From the NCBI RefSeq assembly GCF_001590835.1, contig NZ_LTAQ01000010.1, forward strand, positions 22,196-86,195: a DNA stretch of 64,000 nt, given 5' to 3'. The translations under genes were made by a program, and so were the position numbers. This DNA is from Bacillus gaemokensis. GTDB lineage: Bacteria; Bacillota; Bacilli; Bacillales; Bacillaceae_G. Below the pieces are notes generated by a model that had not been told where the DNA came from, ran no database searches, and was given only the letters and a program-made list of their open reading frames with translations. Below, piece after piece: positions 25,254 through 34,449 of the stretch. Within the stretch, counting starts at the first letter, position 1. Each line of letters begins with the position of its first letter.

Positions 25254-25430
25254 ATGAAAAAGAAAAAATATTTATTTGCTCTAATGGCTACAGTTTTATC
25301 GACTGGACTGTTATTTGGTTGCAATAATGGTGTAAAGGATGAACAAGAACCAGATCCAACAGAAGAGCCTTCTGAACAAAAACAGCAAGATGAAAGACAA
25401 AATGAAAATAATACAAATAACAATCAATAA
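25254..25430 (+). CDS. Small lipoprotein, 58 aa
   Basis: The frame has AAAAGGAGG upstream of the ATG and encodes a lipoprotein signal peptide with lipobox LLFGC (Cys23). A short, highly charged Asn/Gln/Glu-rich tail follows (DEQEPDPTEEPSEQ and on) with no folded domain. Signal peptidase II should process and anchor it on the outer face of the membrane. The 300-base gap on its left (24941-25253) shows only the terminator of the preceding gene and presumably this gene's promoter. No family name is claimed. Confidence 0.8.
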   Translation: MKKKKYLFALMATVLSTGLLFGCNNGVKDEQEPDPTEEPSEQKQQDERQNENNTNNNQ

Positions 25431-25576
25431 TTGATTATCGCAGTACAACTATTTCTGACATTAGTCTGATATAAGTTAGAAAACTGTATTTGAAATTATA
25501 TTCTATAATTTTCATTACCAGTTACAGATTGTATCTACTTTTGGGATAGCTTTCTCATTTCTCTGTGAGACCATAA

Positions 25577-25603
25577 AAAATAGGAGCAAATTATGCTCCT
25601 ATT
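25577..25603 (-). terminator. Terminator of the 251-aa gene
   Basis: TAGGAGCA pairs with TGCTCCTA around a 5-base loop, overlapping the stop codon region; A and T runs on both sides could serve both strands. It closely resembles the terminator at 24937. Confidence 0.8.
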
Positions 25604-26354
25604 TTTCCACGGATATCCCAGCCTTTTCCAAGAAATAAGTATGTTCTTTAAATGGTAGGCTAGCTATTTCTCTAATATAACTTGAGCGTTCTCTAATATC
25701 GTATAGACTATCTTCTTTTTTTACAAAGATACCACCTGTATAAGAACTATAATTTTTCTTTTCAATGATAACGTCTAAAATTGAAACATCTTCTCTATTC
25801 ATTTTATAGTTAATGGCCTTACTTTCAATCCATTGTAAACTACTCGATGGGGAAAGATATATATGAGCTAAATCCGCTATTTCTGTCCCTTTATTCCTTG
25901 AGAGTATTTTTATCTCATTGCATATGGTCTCGTCATTTAAAACTAAGAAATTTGTTATAAGCCTTTCTCCTTCATTCTTACTAAAGAACACTTTTAATTC
26001 AGAAGTAACAAATGGAATCTTTTCTTCTTGCATCATGCGGAAAATCTCTTGTAATAACAAATCTTTCCCAACAACAAAAGGATGGCCAAATCCTGTATCA
26101 TATAGATTTTTCTTTACTTTCACTAAATGCTCAATATAGGGAATCCCTTTTTCTTCTATAACTAATCGATCACCCCTATAGCGCATCGTCAATATAATGT
26201 TATCAATTGAGATTGGTTCCAGCTGCAATGATGAATAATATAAATCCCTGTTCCAATAATCTAATTGATCAATGCCAAGCCATGAATACATAATTTCTTC
26301 AATAACTTGAAATTCCCCTTCTCCTTTTAGTACCTTCACAACATCTTCTAACAA
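25599..26354 (-). CDS. Hypothetical protein downstream of dltD, 251 aa
   Basis: A soluble protein of mixed helix and strand with no signal peptide or membrane segment; no family is recognised. It starts with TTG 15 bases after the dltD stop codon, so it is probably translated from the dltD message, although no clear ribosome site is seen. Later starts cannot be excluded. It ends at a strong terminator. Confidence 0.55.
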   Translation of the reverse strand: MLEDVVKVLKGEGEFQVIEEIMYSWLGIDQLDYWNRDLYYSSLQLEPISIDNIILTMRYRGDRLVIEEKGIPYIEHLVKVKKNLYDTGFGHPFVVGKDLLLQEIFRMMQEEKIPFVTSELKVFFSKNEGERLITNFLVLNDETICNEIKILSRNKGTEIADLAHIYLSPSSSLQWIESKAINYKMNREDVSILDVIIEKKNYSSYTGGIFVKKEDSLYDIRERSSYIREIASLPFKEHTYFLEKAGISVEK

Positions 26355-26369
26355 GTTACATTTTCTATA

Positions 26370-27551
26370 TTATTGTCCAGCATAAAATTTCTGCAACGCT
26401 TCATCCACATATACCCAGCCTTTCCATCCTAAATGGATGGTATCTTTTAAGAAGTACTTATCATATTCATGACTCGTAAAGTCTGCAACTGGAAATCCAG
26501 CTTTCTCGACTTGTTCCCGAATTTTTTTATAATATACATCACGACGTTCTTTTGGGAATCCTGCGTAATCATACCATGGACCATGTACAGGTACAGAAAT
26601 GAAAAGTGGTTTAACGTTCTTTTGCTTAAAAATATCTAAAACAATTTGTAAATCTTCATATTCTGGCGATTCATTATAGGATTCTTTTTCCTTAAATCCT
26701 TTTAGCCCCTGTAATTTTTTTTGAAGTTTATGTTTAACGTAGTATGGATTTTCAATTCCAAATGTATTGGATGTAGATTCCACTTTCCCAGATTGTTCAG
26801 CATGTTTTCGTGCTTCTTCCCAAGAAAGTGAACGCAATCCCACATTTTTTTGTTCTGTCGTCGGTTTAATGTTAAATAAAGATTTCACTAAATCTTTATG
26901 ATCAGAGATATTTCGATTTATATAAGCGATAGGTTTAGATACTCTCGCTTTAATCTTATAAGTTGTATCATTGTATACAATACCTTCTAATGAATTCTTT
27001 AATATAAGATCTTTGCGGACGATATCAAAATCTAGTAACCTCTTAGCAATTTTCTTTTTCATTTCAGGTTTTATTGCATCATTAAAAATAAAATGATATG
27101 TCTGTTGTTTAGAGAAGTTACTACTAAAATCCCCTTCAGTTACTCCCTGTTTCTTAAACCACTGTGGTGAAAGAATAAACACTACTTTCTTCCCTTCTAA
27201 TTGATCCATTGTTGAAGTCATATTTAAAATATGAGCAAGGCTCTGCGTTCCACCAGTCCCTATTAGAAATGGTGTAAACCCTTCAGGATTTACTTTAAAA
27301 TAGTTAGACGGATGATACGCATCCATACGAGAAAATTCAGACGAACCATACATAGGTAAATACTTAGAATTCTCTAACATTTTCTGTTGCAAAAAAACAC
27401 CTTGTAGCTTTTCTTTTTGTAATGAAGTTGCCGCATCTTCAACCTTTTCATTACTAATTAATGATACTAGCGTTCTAGATGGAATAAGTAAAACAATTAT
27501 AAAGATCAAACAAGCTACTATAATTGGACCAAAAGTGTGTTTGATTTTCAT
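26370..27551 (-). CDS. DltD-like protein (orphan)
   Basis: A 393-residue protein with one N-terminal membrane anchor (residues 8-28) and an extracytoplasmic SGNH-like domain. The catalytic serine is in MYGSSEFSRMDAYHP near residue 68, and the late DTIHLGWKGW supplies the Asp and His pair. DltD acts in the transfer of D-alanine onto teichoic acids. Here no dltA, dltB or dltC gene is nearby: the upstream 395 bases are empty and the next gene is a GNAT. It therefore appears to be a second, stand-alone DltD. The ribosome site is weak. Confidence 0.85.
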   Translation of the reverse strand: MKIKHTFGPIIVACLIFIIVLLIPSRTLVSLISNEKVEDAATSLQKEKLQGVFLQQKMLENSKYLPMYGSSEFSRMDAYHPSNYFKVNPEGFTPFLIGTGGTQSLAHILNMTSTMDQLEGKKVVFILSPQWFKKQGVTEGDFSSNFSKQQTYHFIFNDAIKPEMKKKIAKRLLDFDIVRKDLILKNSLEGIVYNDTTYKIKARVSKPIAYINRNISDHKDLVKSLFNIKPTTEQKNVGLRSLSWEEARKHAEQSGKVESTSNTFGIENPYYVKHKLQKKLQGLKGFKEKESYNESPEYEDLQIVLDIFKQKNVKPLFISVPVHGPWYDYAGFPKERRDVYYKKIREQVEKAGFPVADFTSHEYDKYFLKDTIHLGWKGWVYVDEALQKFYAGQ

Positions 27552-27947
27552 ATATTAGCCCACTTTCTTACACAAATAAAATTACACGTATACAATCCCT
27601 TACTCATTTGATATTGAGCTTCTAACCCTTGTTTATGACACGTCATCATTCTTTCTGTTCTCCTTTAGTACGTAATGATAATCCATTCTATTATTTACCT
27701 TCTATATTCTCCCCCTCTTTTAACAGCTCATTTCCCCATCTATTGTAGAAAATGTTTCCGGAGAAACAATTTAATTATACAAGATCTTCTGCTGATTTTG
27801 CATTCTAAATGTATAAAAAAATAATCATATTTTTAAAAGAAATGAAGTAAAAATAAAAGTCTTTTTTCCTTACTAATCACATGAACATAATATACCAAAA
27901 AAACATTTTATATAACAAATCAAAAATCTCGATATTTACAATTACAT
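27552..27947. other. Gene-free region upstream of dltD
   Basis: About 395 AT-rich bases with no credible coding frame on either strand. It presumably contains the dltD promoter and the end of the adjacent GNAT transcript. No repeat or RNA structure was recognised. Confidence 0.5.
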
Positions 27948-28478
27948 TCACCTTATAATGAACTCTTTGCATTCATAGTATGATAATTGATGTCCTTCAT
28001 GATTAACATCTTGCGTATATTTAAATCCGGATTTTTCTAATACATTTTTTGATTTATCATTTGCACTTCTGATTCGTGCAATTAATCTATTTATCTTCAT
28101 CGTATGAAAAGCATATTGAATTGCTGCCTGTGCTGCTTCTGTAGCATATCCATTTCCCCAAAACTTCAGATCAAGAAGGTACATAATTTCAACATCCTTT
28201 GTTCCATCAATATATCTTAAACCACAATGCCCCATCATTTCTCCAGTAGTAGTATTAAATACTAACCACACACCAAAACCGTTTTGATTCCAATGCTCTA
28301 TGAGCTTTCCAACGTATTGTTCAGCTTCTTCCCGGGACATACCTCTAGATACGGCAAGCCACTTATCGACTTCATTGTTTTTCACTATTTCATAGAATTC
28401 ATCAATATCTTCTATACTAGGTTTTCTCATAAAAAGTCTTTCTGTACGAATTAATTTTTCATTCGTATCAATTAACAT
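27948..28478 (-). CDS. GNAT acetyltransferase, RimJ/RimL type
   Basis: A 176-residue protein of the RimJ/RimL-like GNAT group. It opens with IRTERLFMRKPSIEDIDEF, has the central MGHCGLRYIDG strand, then LKFWGNGYATEAAQAAIQYAF, where the acetyl-CoA loop appears as WGNGYATEA, and ends with NVLEKSGFKY. Enzymes of this group acetylate protein N-termini or small amines. It is monocistronic. The substrate is unknown. Confidence 0.85.
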   Translation of the reverse strand: MLIDTNEKLIRTERLFMRKPSIEDIDEFYEIVKNNEVDKWLAVSRGMSREEAEQYVGKLIEHWNQNGFGVWLVFNTTTGEMMGHCGLRYIDGTKDVEIMYLLDLKFWGNGYATEAAQAAIQYAFHTMKINRLIARIRSANDKSKNVLEKSGFKYTQDVNHEGHQLSYYECKEFIIR

Positions 28479-28555
28479 AGAAACCTCTCCTTTATAAAAA
28501 AATACATTTTATACCAAAAGATTATATCATGAAATCTGCTGATCTCTCCCTAAAT

Positions 28556-28590
28556 AAAAACAGACTATCGCTTAAACGAAGTCTGTTTTT
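28556..28590 (-). terminator. Terminator of the ykf-opp cluster
   Basis: AAAAACAGACT pairs with AGTCTGTTTTT just beyond the stop of the substrate-binding protein gene, with A and T runs on both sides. Confidence 0.85.
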
Positions 28591-28605
28591 ATATTTATAT
28601 TCATT

Positions 28606-30228
28606 TTATTTTTTCATATCCGCCCATTTCAAACTTGTCGCTGGTCCAAATTGATGCACGTATAAATCTTTCACATATGGTTTTTGCAAATAAGATAATC
28701 CACGTTGGAACACCGGTGCAATAACAGCATCATCAAGCAGCATTTTTTCTGCATCTTGCATCGCCTTCCAGCGTGCTTTTTCATCATTTCCTAACTCCAT
28801 TTTTGTCTTTTTAATTAATGCATCATATTCAGGGTTCGCATACCCCGTATTATTAACCCCATTTTCTGAAATAAAGACTTCTAAGTATGTCATTGGATCA
28901 GGGTAATCTGGTAACCAACGTGATAACGACATTTCATACTCTTTCTTTTTCTCTAATGCTAGTTTTTGAGAGTGTGGCTGTAATTTTATTTTCACTGTCA
29001 GTCCTGGAAGGTTCTTTTCTAATTGTTCTTTAATATACTCTCCTACTTTTTTAAAGTTTTCTAAATCATAGTTTAACATTTCCAATGTAACTTCATTTGT
29101 TCCTGTTTCTTGCTTCGCCTTTTCCCAATATTCCTTCGCCTGATTCACATTCGTTTTATTAAACTCTGCCCCAGTCTCTCTAAAATCTTTTTTATTTGGT
29201 CCTTTTAAAAATCCCTTTGGAACATAGTAATTAGCAGGTACTGATCCGTCATTTAAAAATGATGTTGCTAAGCTCTTTTTGTCAAAAGCCATACTAAGCG
29301 CAAGACGAGCATTTTTATTTTTCAAAATCGGCACATTTTCATTAAATCGGAAGAAATACATAACAGGATCTGTATATTGTTTTAATTCTTTATCATTTTT
29401 ATATTTATCAACAAATTCTGTTGAAATCACAGCGCGGTCAATTTTATCTGTTTGATATAAATTTACAACAGTCGAAATATCTTTTACAATTTGATAATTT
29501 ACTTCATCTAATTTCACTTCTTTTTTATCCCAATATTGATTGTTTTTCTTCATTGTAAAACTCGCTTCATGCTTCCATTCTGATAATGTAAAAGGTCCAT
29601 TATATACTGTTTTATTTGCTTCTAACCCATATTTATTTCCCTGTTCTTTCGCATACTTTTCATTAATTGGATAAAAGGATGGTAAACAAAGTATTTTTGT
29701 AAAATAAGGTACAGGGTGATCTAATTCCACAACAAAAATTTTATCATCTTGGGCCTTTACGCCTAATTCTTCCAGTCCCATTTGCTTTTTATTTATCTTT
29801 TCTGCATTTTTCACATCATACATGATATATGCATATTCAGAAGCTGTGTCTGGATTAACAAGTTGCTTCCAAGCATATACAAAATCATGAGCCGTCACTG
29901 GATCACCGTTAGACCATTTTGCATCACGCAAATGGAATGTATATGTTTTTCCGTCTTTACTAATTTCATATTTTTGGGCAATACCAGGAATTACTTCATC
30001 ATCCTTCGATAATCTAAACAATCCTTCCATTACGTTATTTAAAACGTTAAATGAAACGGCATCTGTGACCTTTAAGGAGTTTAATGATGGGATTTCTCCC
30101 GTCTCTGTTAACTGCAATATTTTCTTCTCTTCTTTAGGTTTTGTAGTCGTTTTTTCTTTTCCACAACCAACTAAAAATGAAGAAACAAGTAGCGTACTAA
30201 CCAATGAAAAGCGGACGACCTTATTCAT
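28606..30228 (-). CDS. Oligopeptide ABC transporter substrate-binding lipoprotein
   Basis: A 540-residue SBP_bac_5 family lipoprotein (OppA/DppE type). The lipobox LVGC places the lipidated cysteine at residue 22. Family blocks include the N-terminal LQLTETGEIPSLNSLKVTD, AKWSNGDPVTAHDFVYAWK near residue 105, and the late YPDPMTYLEVF. It delivers peptides to a membrane ABC permease that is not encoded here. It lies 24 bases downstream of an NlpC/P60 peptidase gene and behind an Ala-Glu epimerase gene, so its ligand is probably a murein-derived peptide. Confidence 0.9.
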   Translation of the reverse strand: MNKVVRFSLVSTLLVSSFLVGCGKEKTTTKPKEEKKILQLTETGEIPSLNSLKVTDAVSFNVLNNVMEGLFRLSKDDEVIPGIAQKYEISKDGKTYTFHLRDAKWSNGDPVTAHDFVYAWKQLVNPDTASEYAYIMYDVKNAEKINKKQMGLEELGVKAQDDKIFVVELDHPVPYFTKILCLPSFYPINEKYAKEQGNKYGLEANKTVYNGPFTLSEWKHEASFTMKKNNQYWDKKEVKLDEVNYQIVKDISTVVNLYQTDKIDRAVISTEFVDKYKNDKELKQYTDPVMYFFRFNENVPILKNKNARLALSMAFDKKSLATSFLNDGSVPANYYVPKGFLKGPNKKDFRETGAEFNKTNVNQAKEYWEKAKQETGTNEVTLEMLNYDLENFKKVGEYIKEQLEKNLPGLTVKIKLQPHSQKLALEKKKEYEMSLSRWLPDYPDPMTYLEVFISENGVNNTGYANPEYDALIKKTKMELGNDEKARWKAMQDAEKMLLDDAVIAPVFQRGLSYLQKPYVKDLYVHQFGPATSLKWADMKK

Positions 30229-30252
30229 TTAAAAACCCCCCTATCTTTTCTA

Positions 30253-31254
30253 TTAAGGTAAATAGCGACGAGCACCAGCGTATTCTTCTATATATCCCGG
30301 TGTGTCTATTGGAATAATTTCAACAGTTCTTTCTGCTTTTGGAGAGTGAATCATCTTTCCATCCCCAATATACATACCAACGTGATGTACACTTCCTTTG
30401 CCTTGATTATAGGCAAAGAAGATTAAATCGCCTTTTTGTAAATTTTCTTTCTCAACAGCGATACCCGCTTTTGACTGTGGACCTGAATCACGTGGAATCG
30501 TGATACCATGCGATTTATAAATTGTATGTGTAAAGCCAGAACAATCAAACCCAAAACCACTTGTTCCAGCCCATATATATGGTAATCCTAAAAATAACTT
30601 TCCAGTGTTCACTAAATCATCACCTGTTGGAACAGGTATTTCATTTTGAGAAGTATAAACAGCGCCATCTTGTTTCCGTAACCATGCTTTTTGTCCATTC
30701 GGTAACAGCACACGATAAGAAATAGTATCCTCGCTCAAAAGTGGTAGGCGTGTATTATAACTCACCTCTAAAGACTTATATTTATCAGAAGGATTTATAT
30801 ATAAAATAGCCGTTGGTTTTGTAATTAAAACGAATGGTTGACTATTTTTATCTGCAAACTCTTGATTGTACGTTAATTGTTTTGCAGGCATCCACCCTGG
30901 ATAACCTTCAGCATTTCTCGGTGTTGGTTGCCCATGTACAACTACTTTTACCCATTCACCTTGCTCCTCAACAATCGTTACTTCCTGACCTAGTAAAGCT
31001 TGTGTTTCTAGTTTATTTGTATTTGTTAACCAAAGTTTTTCATCAATCGTCATTGATTTGGTCCATTTCCATAGATCAACAGGATTCGTTGCACTTGGTC
31101 CATCAATTGGGCGAAGTAAATTTGGTCCAGTCCAGAGTGTTGCAGCTGCAACATCTACAAATGCTTTATTCCCCTTTTGTTCTTCAGCACTTGCGACCGA
31201 TAAAGATGAAAAAATGAATAGAGTCGTTAATAATGCAGTCCCCATTTTTTTCAT
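30253..31254 (-). CDS. ykfC: Secreted NlpC/P60 endopeptidase, YkfC-like
   Basis: A 333-residue enzyme with a Sec signal peptide ending SVASA. Two SH3-like regions (about residues 30-115 and 130-200) precede an NlpC/P60 catalytic domain. The catalytic cysteine is in GFDCSGFTHTIYKSHG near residue 237 and the histidine in VHHVGMYIGDG. This architecture matches YkfC-type gamma-D-glutamyl-diamino acid endopeptidases that trim murein peptides. The ATG at 31254 has ideal spacing to AAGGAGG; an ATG two codons earlier touches it. It lies between ykfB and the binding protein gene in one operon. Confidence 0.9.
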   Translation of the reverse strand: MKKMGTALLTTLFIFSSLSVASAEEQKGNKAFVDVAAATLWTGPNLLRPIDGPSATNPVDLWKWTKSMTIDEKLWLTNTNKLETQALLGQEVTIVEEQGEWVKVVVHGQPTPRNAEGYPGWMPAKQLTYNQEFADKNSQPFVLITKPTAILYINPSDKYKSLEVSYNTRLPLLSEDTISYRVLLPNGQKAWLRKQDGAVYTSQNEIPVPTGDDLVNTGKLFLGLPYIWAGTSGFGFDCSGFTHTIYKSHGITIPRDSGPQSKAGIAVEKENLQKGDLIFFAYNQGKGSVHHVGMYIGDGKMIHSPKAERTVEIIPIDTPGYIEEYAGARRYLP

Positions 31255-31315
31255 AAGCATCCTCCTTAAGTGATAGTTTGCTAGATGAATACGTTCTTTA
31301 AAAATAACAATTCTT

Positions 31316-32368
31316 CTAAGATTTTATATTCATTGCATGATGCAAGTTTACCTTTGGTCCGCTATAAGTAATTCCAGTTGGTTCTTCCATTAACCATAGC
31401 GGTGCATCCAGATCAAAATAATGAATATTCGGATGAGCAGCAGCTAGATGAGCAACTGCTGCTACTGAAAGCGATGGCTCCATCATGCTACCAACCATGC
31501 ATTTCACACCAGCAGCTTCAGCAATATCAGCAATTTTCCAAGCCTCACGTATGCCACCACATTTCATTAATTTAATATTTAGTAAATCAGCATACTGTCC
31601 TTGAACAAGTTTTAAAGCATCTTGCGCTGAGAAAACACTTTCATCCGCCATGATTGGTGTTTGTACATGATCTTTTACATACTTCAATCCCTCCCAATCT
31701 TTCGCATGAACCGGTTGCTCAACAAATTCTATATTTAAATTTCTATTTTCCATTTCTCGAATAATTGCAACAGCTTCTTTTGGCTGCCATCCTTGATTTG
31801 CATCTAACCGAAGAGTGGTTTCTTTTGGAACAATATTTCTGATTGCTTCAATACGCTCCAAATCTAAAACTGCGGATTTACCCACTTTAATTTTCAATGT
31901 ACGAAATCCTTTTTCTACATGATTTTTTGCTTCTTTTGCCATTAATAAGGGATCATCAACACTTACTGTAATGTCTGTTTGAACCTCTTTCTTTCCGCCT
32001 AATAATGCATACAAGGGAATATTATAAAATTGACAATACGCATCATATAAAGCCATATCTACCGCTGCCTTTGCGCTTAGATTTCCTACACAACACATTT
32101 GAATGTGTAACAATAATGTCTGGAAATGCACCATGTCTTTTCCAATTAATACAGATCGAATGGATCCTAAAATTGCCTCTTCAATCCCATTAGCAAAGTC
32201 CCCTGTAATAACCGGAGTGGCTGTCGCAGCTCCTTTCCCTATAATACCTTCATCTGTATGAACAAAGACATCAATACTTTCAATCTCAGTTACAGTTCGC
32301 AAGGCCGTTTTAAATGGTGTATGAAGCTTAATATAGCGACGCTTGACTATTAGATCCATAATTTTCAT
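31316..32368 (-). CDS. ykfB: L-Ala-D/L-Glu (dipeptide) epimerase
   Basis: A 350-residue member of the enolase superfamily (muconate-lactonising group). The first catalytic lysine is in FRTLKIKVGK near residue 160; metal ligands follow in LRLDANQGW, IEFVEQPV and PIMADESVFS, and the second catalytic lysine in LLNIKLMKCGG. It epimerises L-Ala-D-Glu to L-Ala-L-Glu during recycling of cell-wall peptides. Long upstream in-frame sequence exists, but the AAAGGATGA site fits the ATG at 32368. It is the first gene of the ykfB-ykfC-binding protein cluster. Confidence 0.9.
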   Translation of the reverse strand: MKIMDLIVKRRYIKLHTPFKTALRTVTEIESIDVFVHTDEGIIGKGAATATPVITGDFANGIEEAILGSIRSVLIGKDMVHFQTLLLHIQMCCVGNLSAKAAVDMALYDAYCQFYNIPLYALLGGKKEVQTDITVSVDDPLLMAKEAKNHVEKGFRTLKIKVGKSAVLDLERIEAIRNIVPKETTLRLDANQGWQPKEAVAIIREMENRNLNIEFVEQPVHAKDWEGLKYVKDHVQTPIMADESVFSAQDALKLVQGQYADLLNIKLMKCGGIREAWKIADIAEAAGVKCMVGSMMEPSLSVAAVAHLAAAHPNIHYFDLDAPLWLMEEPTGITYSGPKVNLHHAMNIKS

Positions 32369-32390
32369 TTTATTCATCCTTTCTGTCCAA

Positions 32391-32434
32391 TAAAAAAATC
32401 CAGCTATAAGATACATTCTTATAGCTGGATTTTG
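32391..32434 (-). terminator. Terminator between the DUF3870 gene and ykfB
   Basis: AAAATCCAGCTATAAGA and TCTTATAGCTGGATTTT form a perfect 17-bp stem, followed by T7 on the minus strand. It separates DUF3870 from ykfB by transcription and lies in the ykfB leader, so it could also attenuate ykfB if transcription starts upstream. Confidence 0.85.
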
Positions 32435-32435
32435 T

Positions 32436-32762
32436 CTATGAATGTGTAGACAAAGCAGCAATTTGATTATATTTTTTTTGCGCATCTTTTAACGCTACAA
32501 GCAATGCTTTTTGAGACGATCCAAAATAACGACTTTTAATTTCTTCTACTAATTGCGAATCATTAATGTTTTTATGTAGAAATAAATACTTTACAAATTG
32601 GCTAGTTAGCGAAATGGTTGCTGAGCAATCCGAATCCACAATTTTTCCTGTATCCTTTTCAATCACAAATGCTACAAAATAACTTTTAAACTTTTCTGTA
32701 ATCGGATTATTTTGAGGTGCTTTCGCATCCCCTACGATATATATCGTATTAGAAGCATACAC
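32436..32762 (-). CDS. DUF3870 protein
   Basis: A 108-residue protein that matches the DUF3870 family. The N-terminus IYIVGDAKAPQNNPIT is followed by FVAFVIEKDTGKIVDSDCSAT and a helical C-terminus with SSQKALLVALKDAQKKY. Family members are small and cytosolic with unknown function and often lie near amino acid or peptide catabolic genes, as here. AAAGGAAG precedes the ATG. It ends at a strong terminator just before the ykfB leader. Confidence 0.75.
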   Translation of the reverse strand: MYASNTIYIVGDAKAPQNNPITEKFKSYFVAFVIEKDTGKIVDSDCSATISLTSQFVKYLFLHKNINDSQLVEEIKSRYFGSSQKALLVALKDAQKKYNQIAALSTHS

Positions 32763-32891
32763 ATATATCTTCCTTTCTTATACGAGGATAACGGTTTTCT
32801 TAACAGACGAATGAGCGGAAAACCCATCGTTGATTAAAAAATGTATCCGCTTACTATATATTATATATATTTGACAGAATTTTAACAATAT

Positions 32892-33635
32892 TTATTTTAA
32901 TATATATTCATTAACTAAATAACCAATCTCTGAAAATATATAATTCGTATAACTTACACATTCTACATTTGAACTTAGCGCCGCTATATACAAGGTTTGA
33001 TCATTTACTTTTAATCTTACTGCATCATGTGTAACATTCTTTCGTTCTCCTGTTTTACTTGCTATTTCTATTCCTTCTAACTTCCCACATAATTTATACG
33101 TGAACTGCTGATTTTGAAGTGGCTTGTAAAACTTCCCTTCTTTATCGTGATGGTATAGTAAAGATACAATATCCTCAGCCGTCGTAAGATTATCTTTATT
33201 TTCTCCTTGAGGTTCCTGCATCATATATCGTTGTATTTGTGTTCCACTCATCCCTAATGAATCAATATGTTGTTGAATATCTTTCATCGTTAAACGATTA
33301 ATAAGCCAATTCGTTGCAGCGTTATCAGAAACTGTAATCATAAGTGTAAGTAAATCCTGTATCGTTACATTTGGCGTATGCAAAGAAGATACAATCCCGC
33401 TCCCTCCCGTTCTTGGAATAGACGAAACGGGTATTAGCTCATACGGATTTAACATTACCCGCTTTATTTTTTCTATGGCACATGAAAGAATTGCTAGTTT
33501 AATAAGACTAGCTGATGGATGCACAAATTGTTCATTGTAACGATATGTAATTGCCCCTTGTATCATGACACTTATATCTCCATTTACACTTTCAATTCGA
33601 TTCTCTAATTCATAAATAAAGTCCTCTTTCTGCAT
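32892..33635 (-). CDS. Class A beta-lactamase-like serine hydrolase
   Basis: A 247-residue penicillin-recognising enzyme. It has the SxxK motif in HPSASLIKLA (residues 43-46), SDN near residue 103, and KTG near residue 203, in the order and spacing of class A beta-lactamases. An omega-loop-like segment lies around residues 150-165, but the glutamate of the usual ExxLN motif is not obvious. It has no signal peptide, so it should be cytosolic, unlike secreted beta-lactamases. It may be a peptidase-like relative rather than a resistance enzyme. Confidence 0.8.
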   Translation of the reverse strand: MQKEDFIYELENRIESVNGDISVMIQGAITYRYNEQFVHPSASLIKLAILSCAIEKIKRVMLNPYELIPVSSIPRTGGSGIVSSLHTPNVTIQDLLTLMITVSDNAATNWLINRLTMKDIQQHIDSLGMSGTQIQRYMMQEPQGENKDNLTTAEDIVSLLYHHDKEGKFYKPLQNQQFTYKLCGKLEGIEIASKTGERKNVTHDAVRLKVNDQTLYIAALSSNVECVSYTNYIFSEIGYLVNEYILK

Positions 33636-33692
33636 GCGACCTACTCCTTTCTATACATTATAATACCTAATCATTACATCGCTTCCCCAAAT

Positions 33693-33725
33693 AAAAAAAC
33701 AGTCAGCACTTGCTAACTGTTTTTA
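33693..33725 (-). terminator. Terminator of the DivIC-like gene
   Basis: AACAGT pairs with ACTGTT, extended by AGCA/TGCT pairing, with A and T runs on both sides. It lies between the DivIC-like gene (stop at 33764) and the hydrolase gene. Confidence 0.7.
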
Positions 33726-33763
33726 AAAATTATATTACCTTCTACTTCAAACTAACACACCAT

Positions 33764-34120
33764 CTATTTAGGCAGTATAAATATCGTTTCATTCGGCTTA
33801 GAAAATTGATACTCTTTCCTTGCAAATTTTAAAATTTCTTCCTCATTATCTGTTAAATTTCCAACTTCATTCTTTAAATAATACTCTGCTTTCTCTAAAG
33901 AAGTTAATTGTTTTTGCTGACTTTTAATTGTACTTTGTTTTTCCTGAATCATTTCTTGTTGCTTATTAAGAATACACTGGATATACACAGTAGCTGAAAA
34001 TAGAAAAATAAAAGCTAAGACAAAGCGTCGAATTTTTCTTTTATTTATTGTTCGATATTTATTAGGCTGTGATTGAAACTTTGGTTCATTAGGAACATTT
34101 ACTTTCTTGAGTCTCCTCAT
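33764..34120 (-). CDS. FtsB/DivIC-like septum protein paralog
   Basis: A 118-residue bitopic membrane protein. A basic cytoplasmic N-terminus (residues 1-32) is followed by one membrane segment (VLAFIFLFSATVYIQCI), then an extracytoplasmic coiled coil with heptads (QEMIQEKQSTIKSQQKQLTSLE) and a short C-terminal tail (FARKEYQFSKPNETIFI). This is the DivIC/FtsB septum initiator layout, including the conserved ARKEY-like motif. The essential divIC normally sits elsewhere in a cluster with S4 and spoIIE genes, so this is probably an accessory paralog. Confidence 0.8.
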   Translation of the reverse strand: MRRLKKVNVPNEPKFQSQPNKYRTINKRKIRRFVLAFIFLFSATVYIQCILNKQQEMIQEKQSTIKSQQKQLTSLEKAEYYLKNEVGNLTDNEEEILKFARKEYQFSKPNETIFILPK

Positions 34121-34449
34121 TTTTCAAATCCCCCTAACCCATTGTATTTATTTCACTTCCACAGGCATAATCTCTTAGTAATCTTAATTCTCTTCACACA
34201 AAATAAGCTCCTCCATAAAGAAATCTTGTAAATCAATCAATTAGAGATAGCTTTCGACGGCATCCCTATATTTCAGATTAAATATTTATTTTTTGTGCTA
34301 TAAAATCGTATTTTATGCTTTTAATAGCAATGTCGTTTCAGATATCATAAATTTCAAATTGAATATAAATAAACGCAGCTATCTAGGAAACATATTACTC
34401 TTCTTGCTGAATAATTTATTAAAGATTGCTTTAATGAGGAGGGACATAC

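Noticed and set aside
30834-31217. 127-codon open frame on the plus strand
   Set aside because: It is antisense to the NlpC/P60 gene and has leucine-rich shadow composition.
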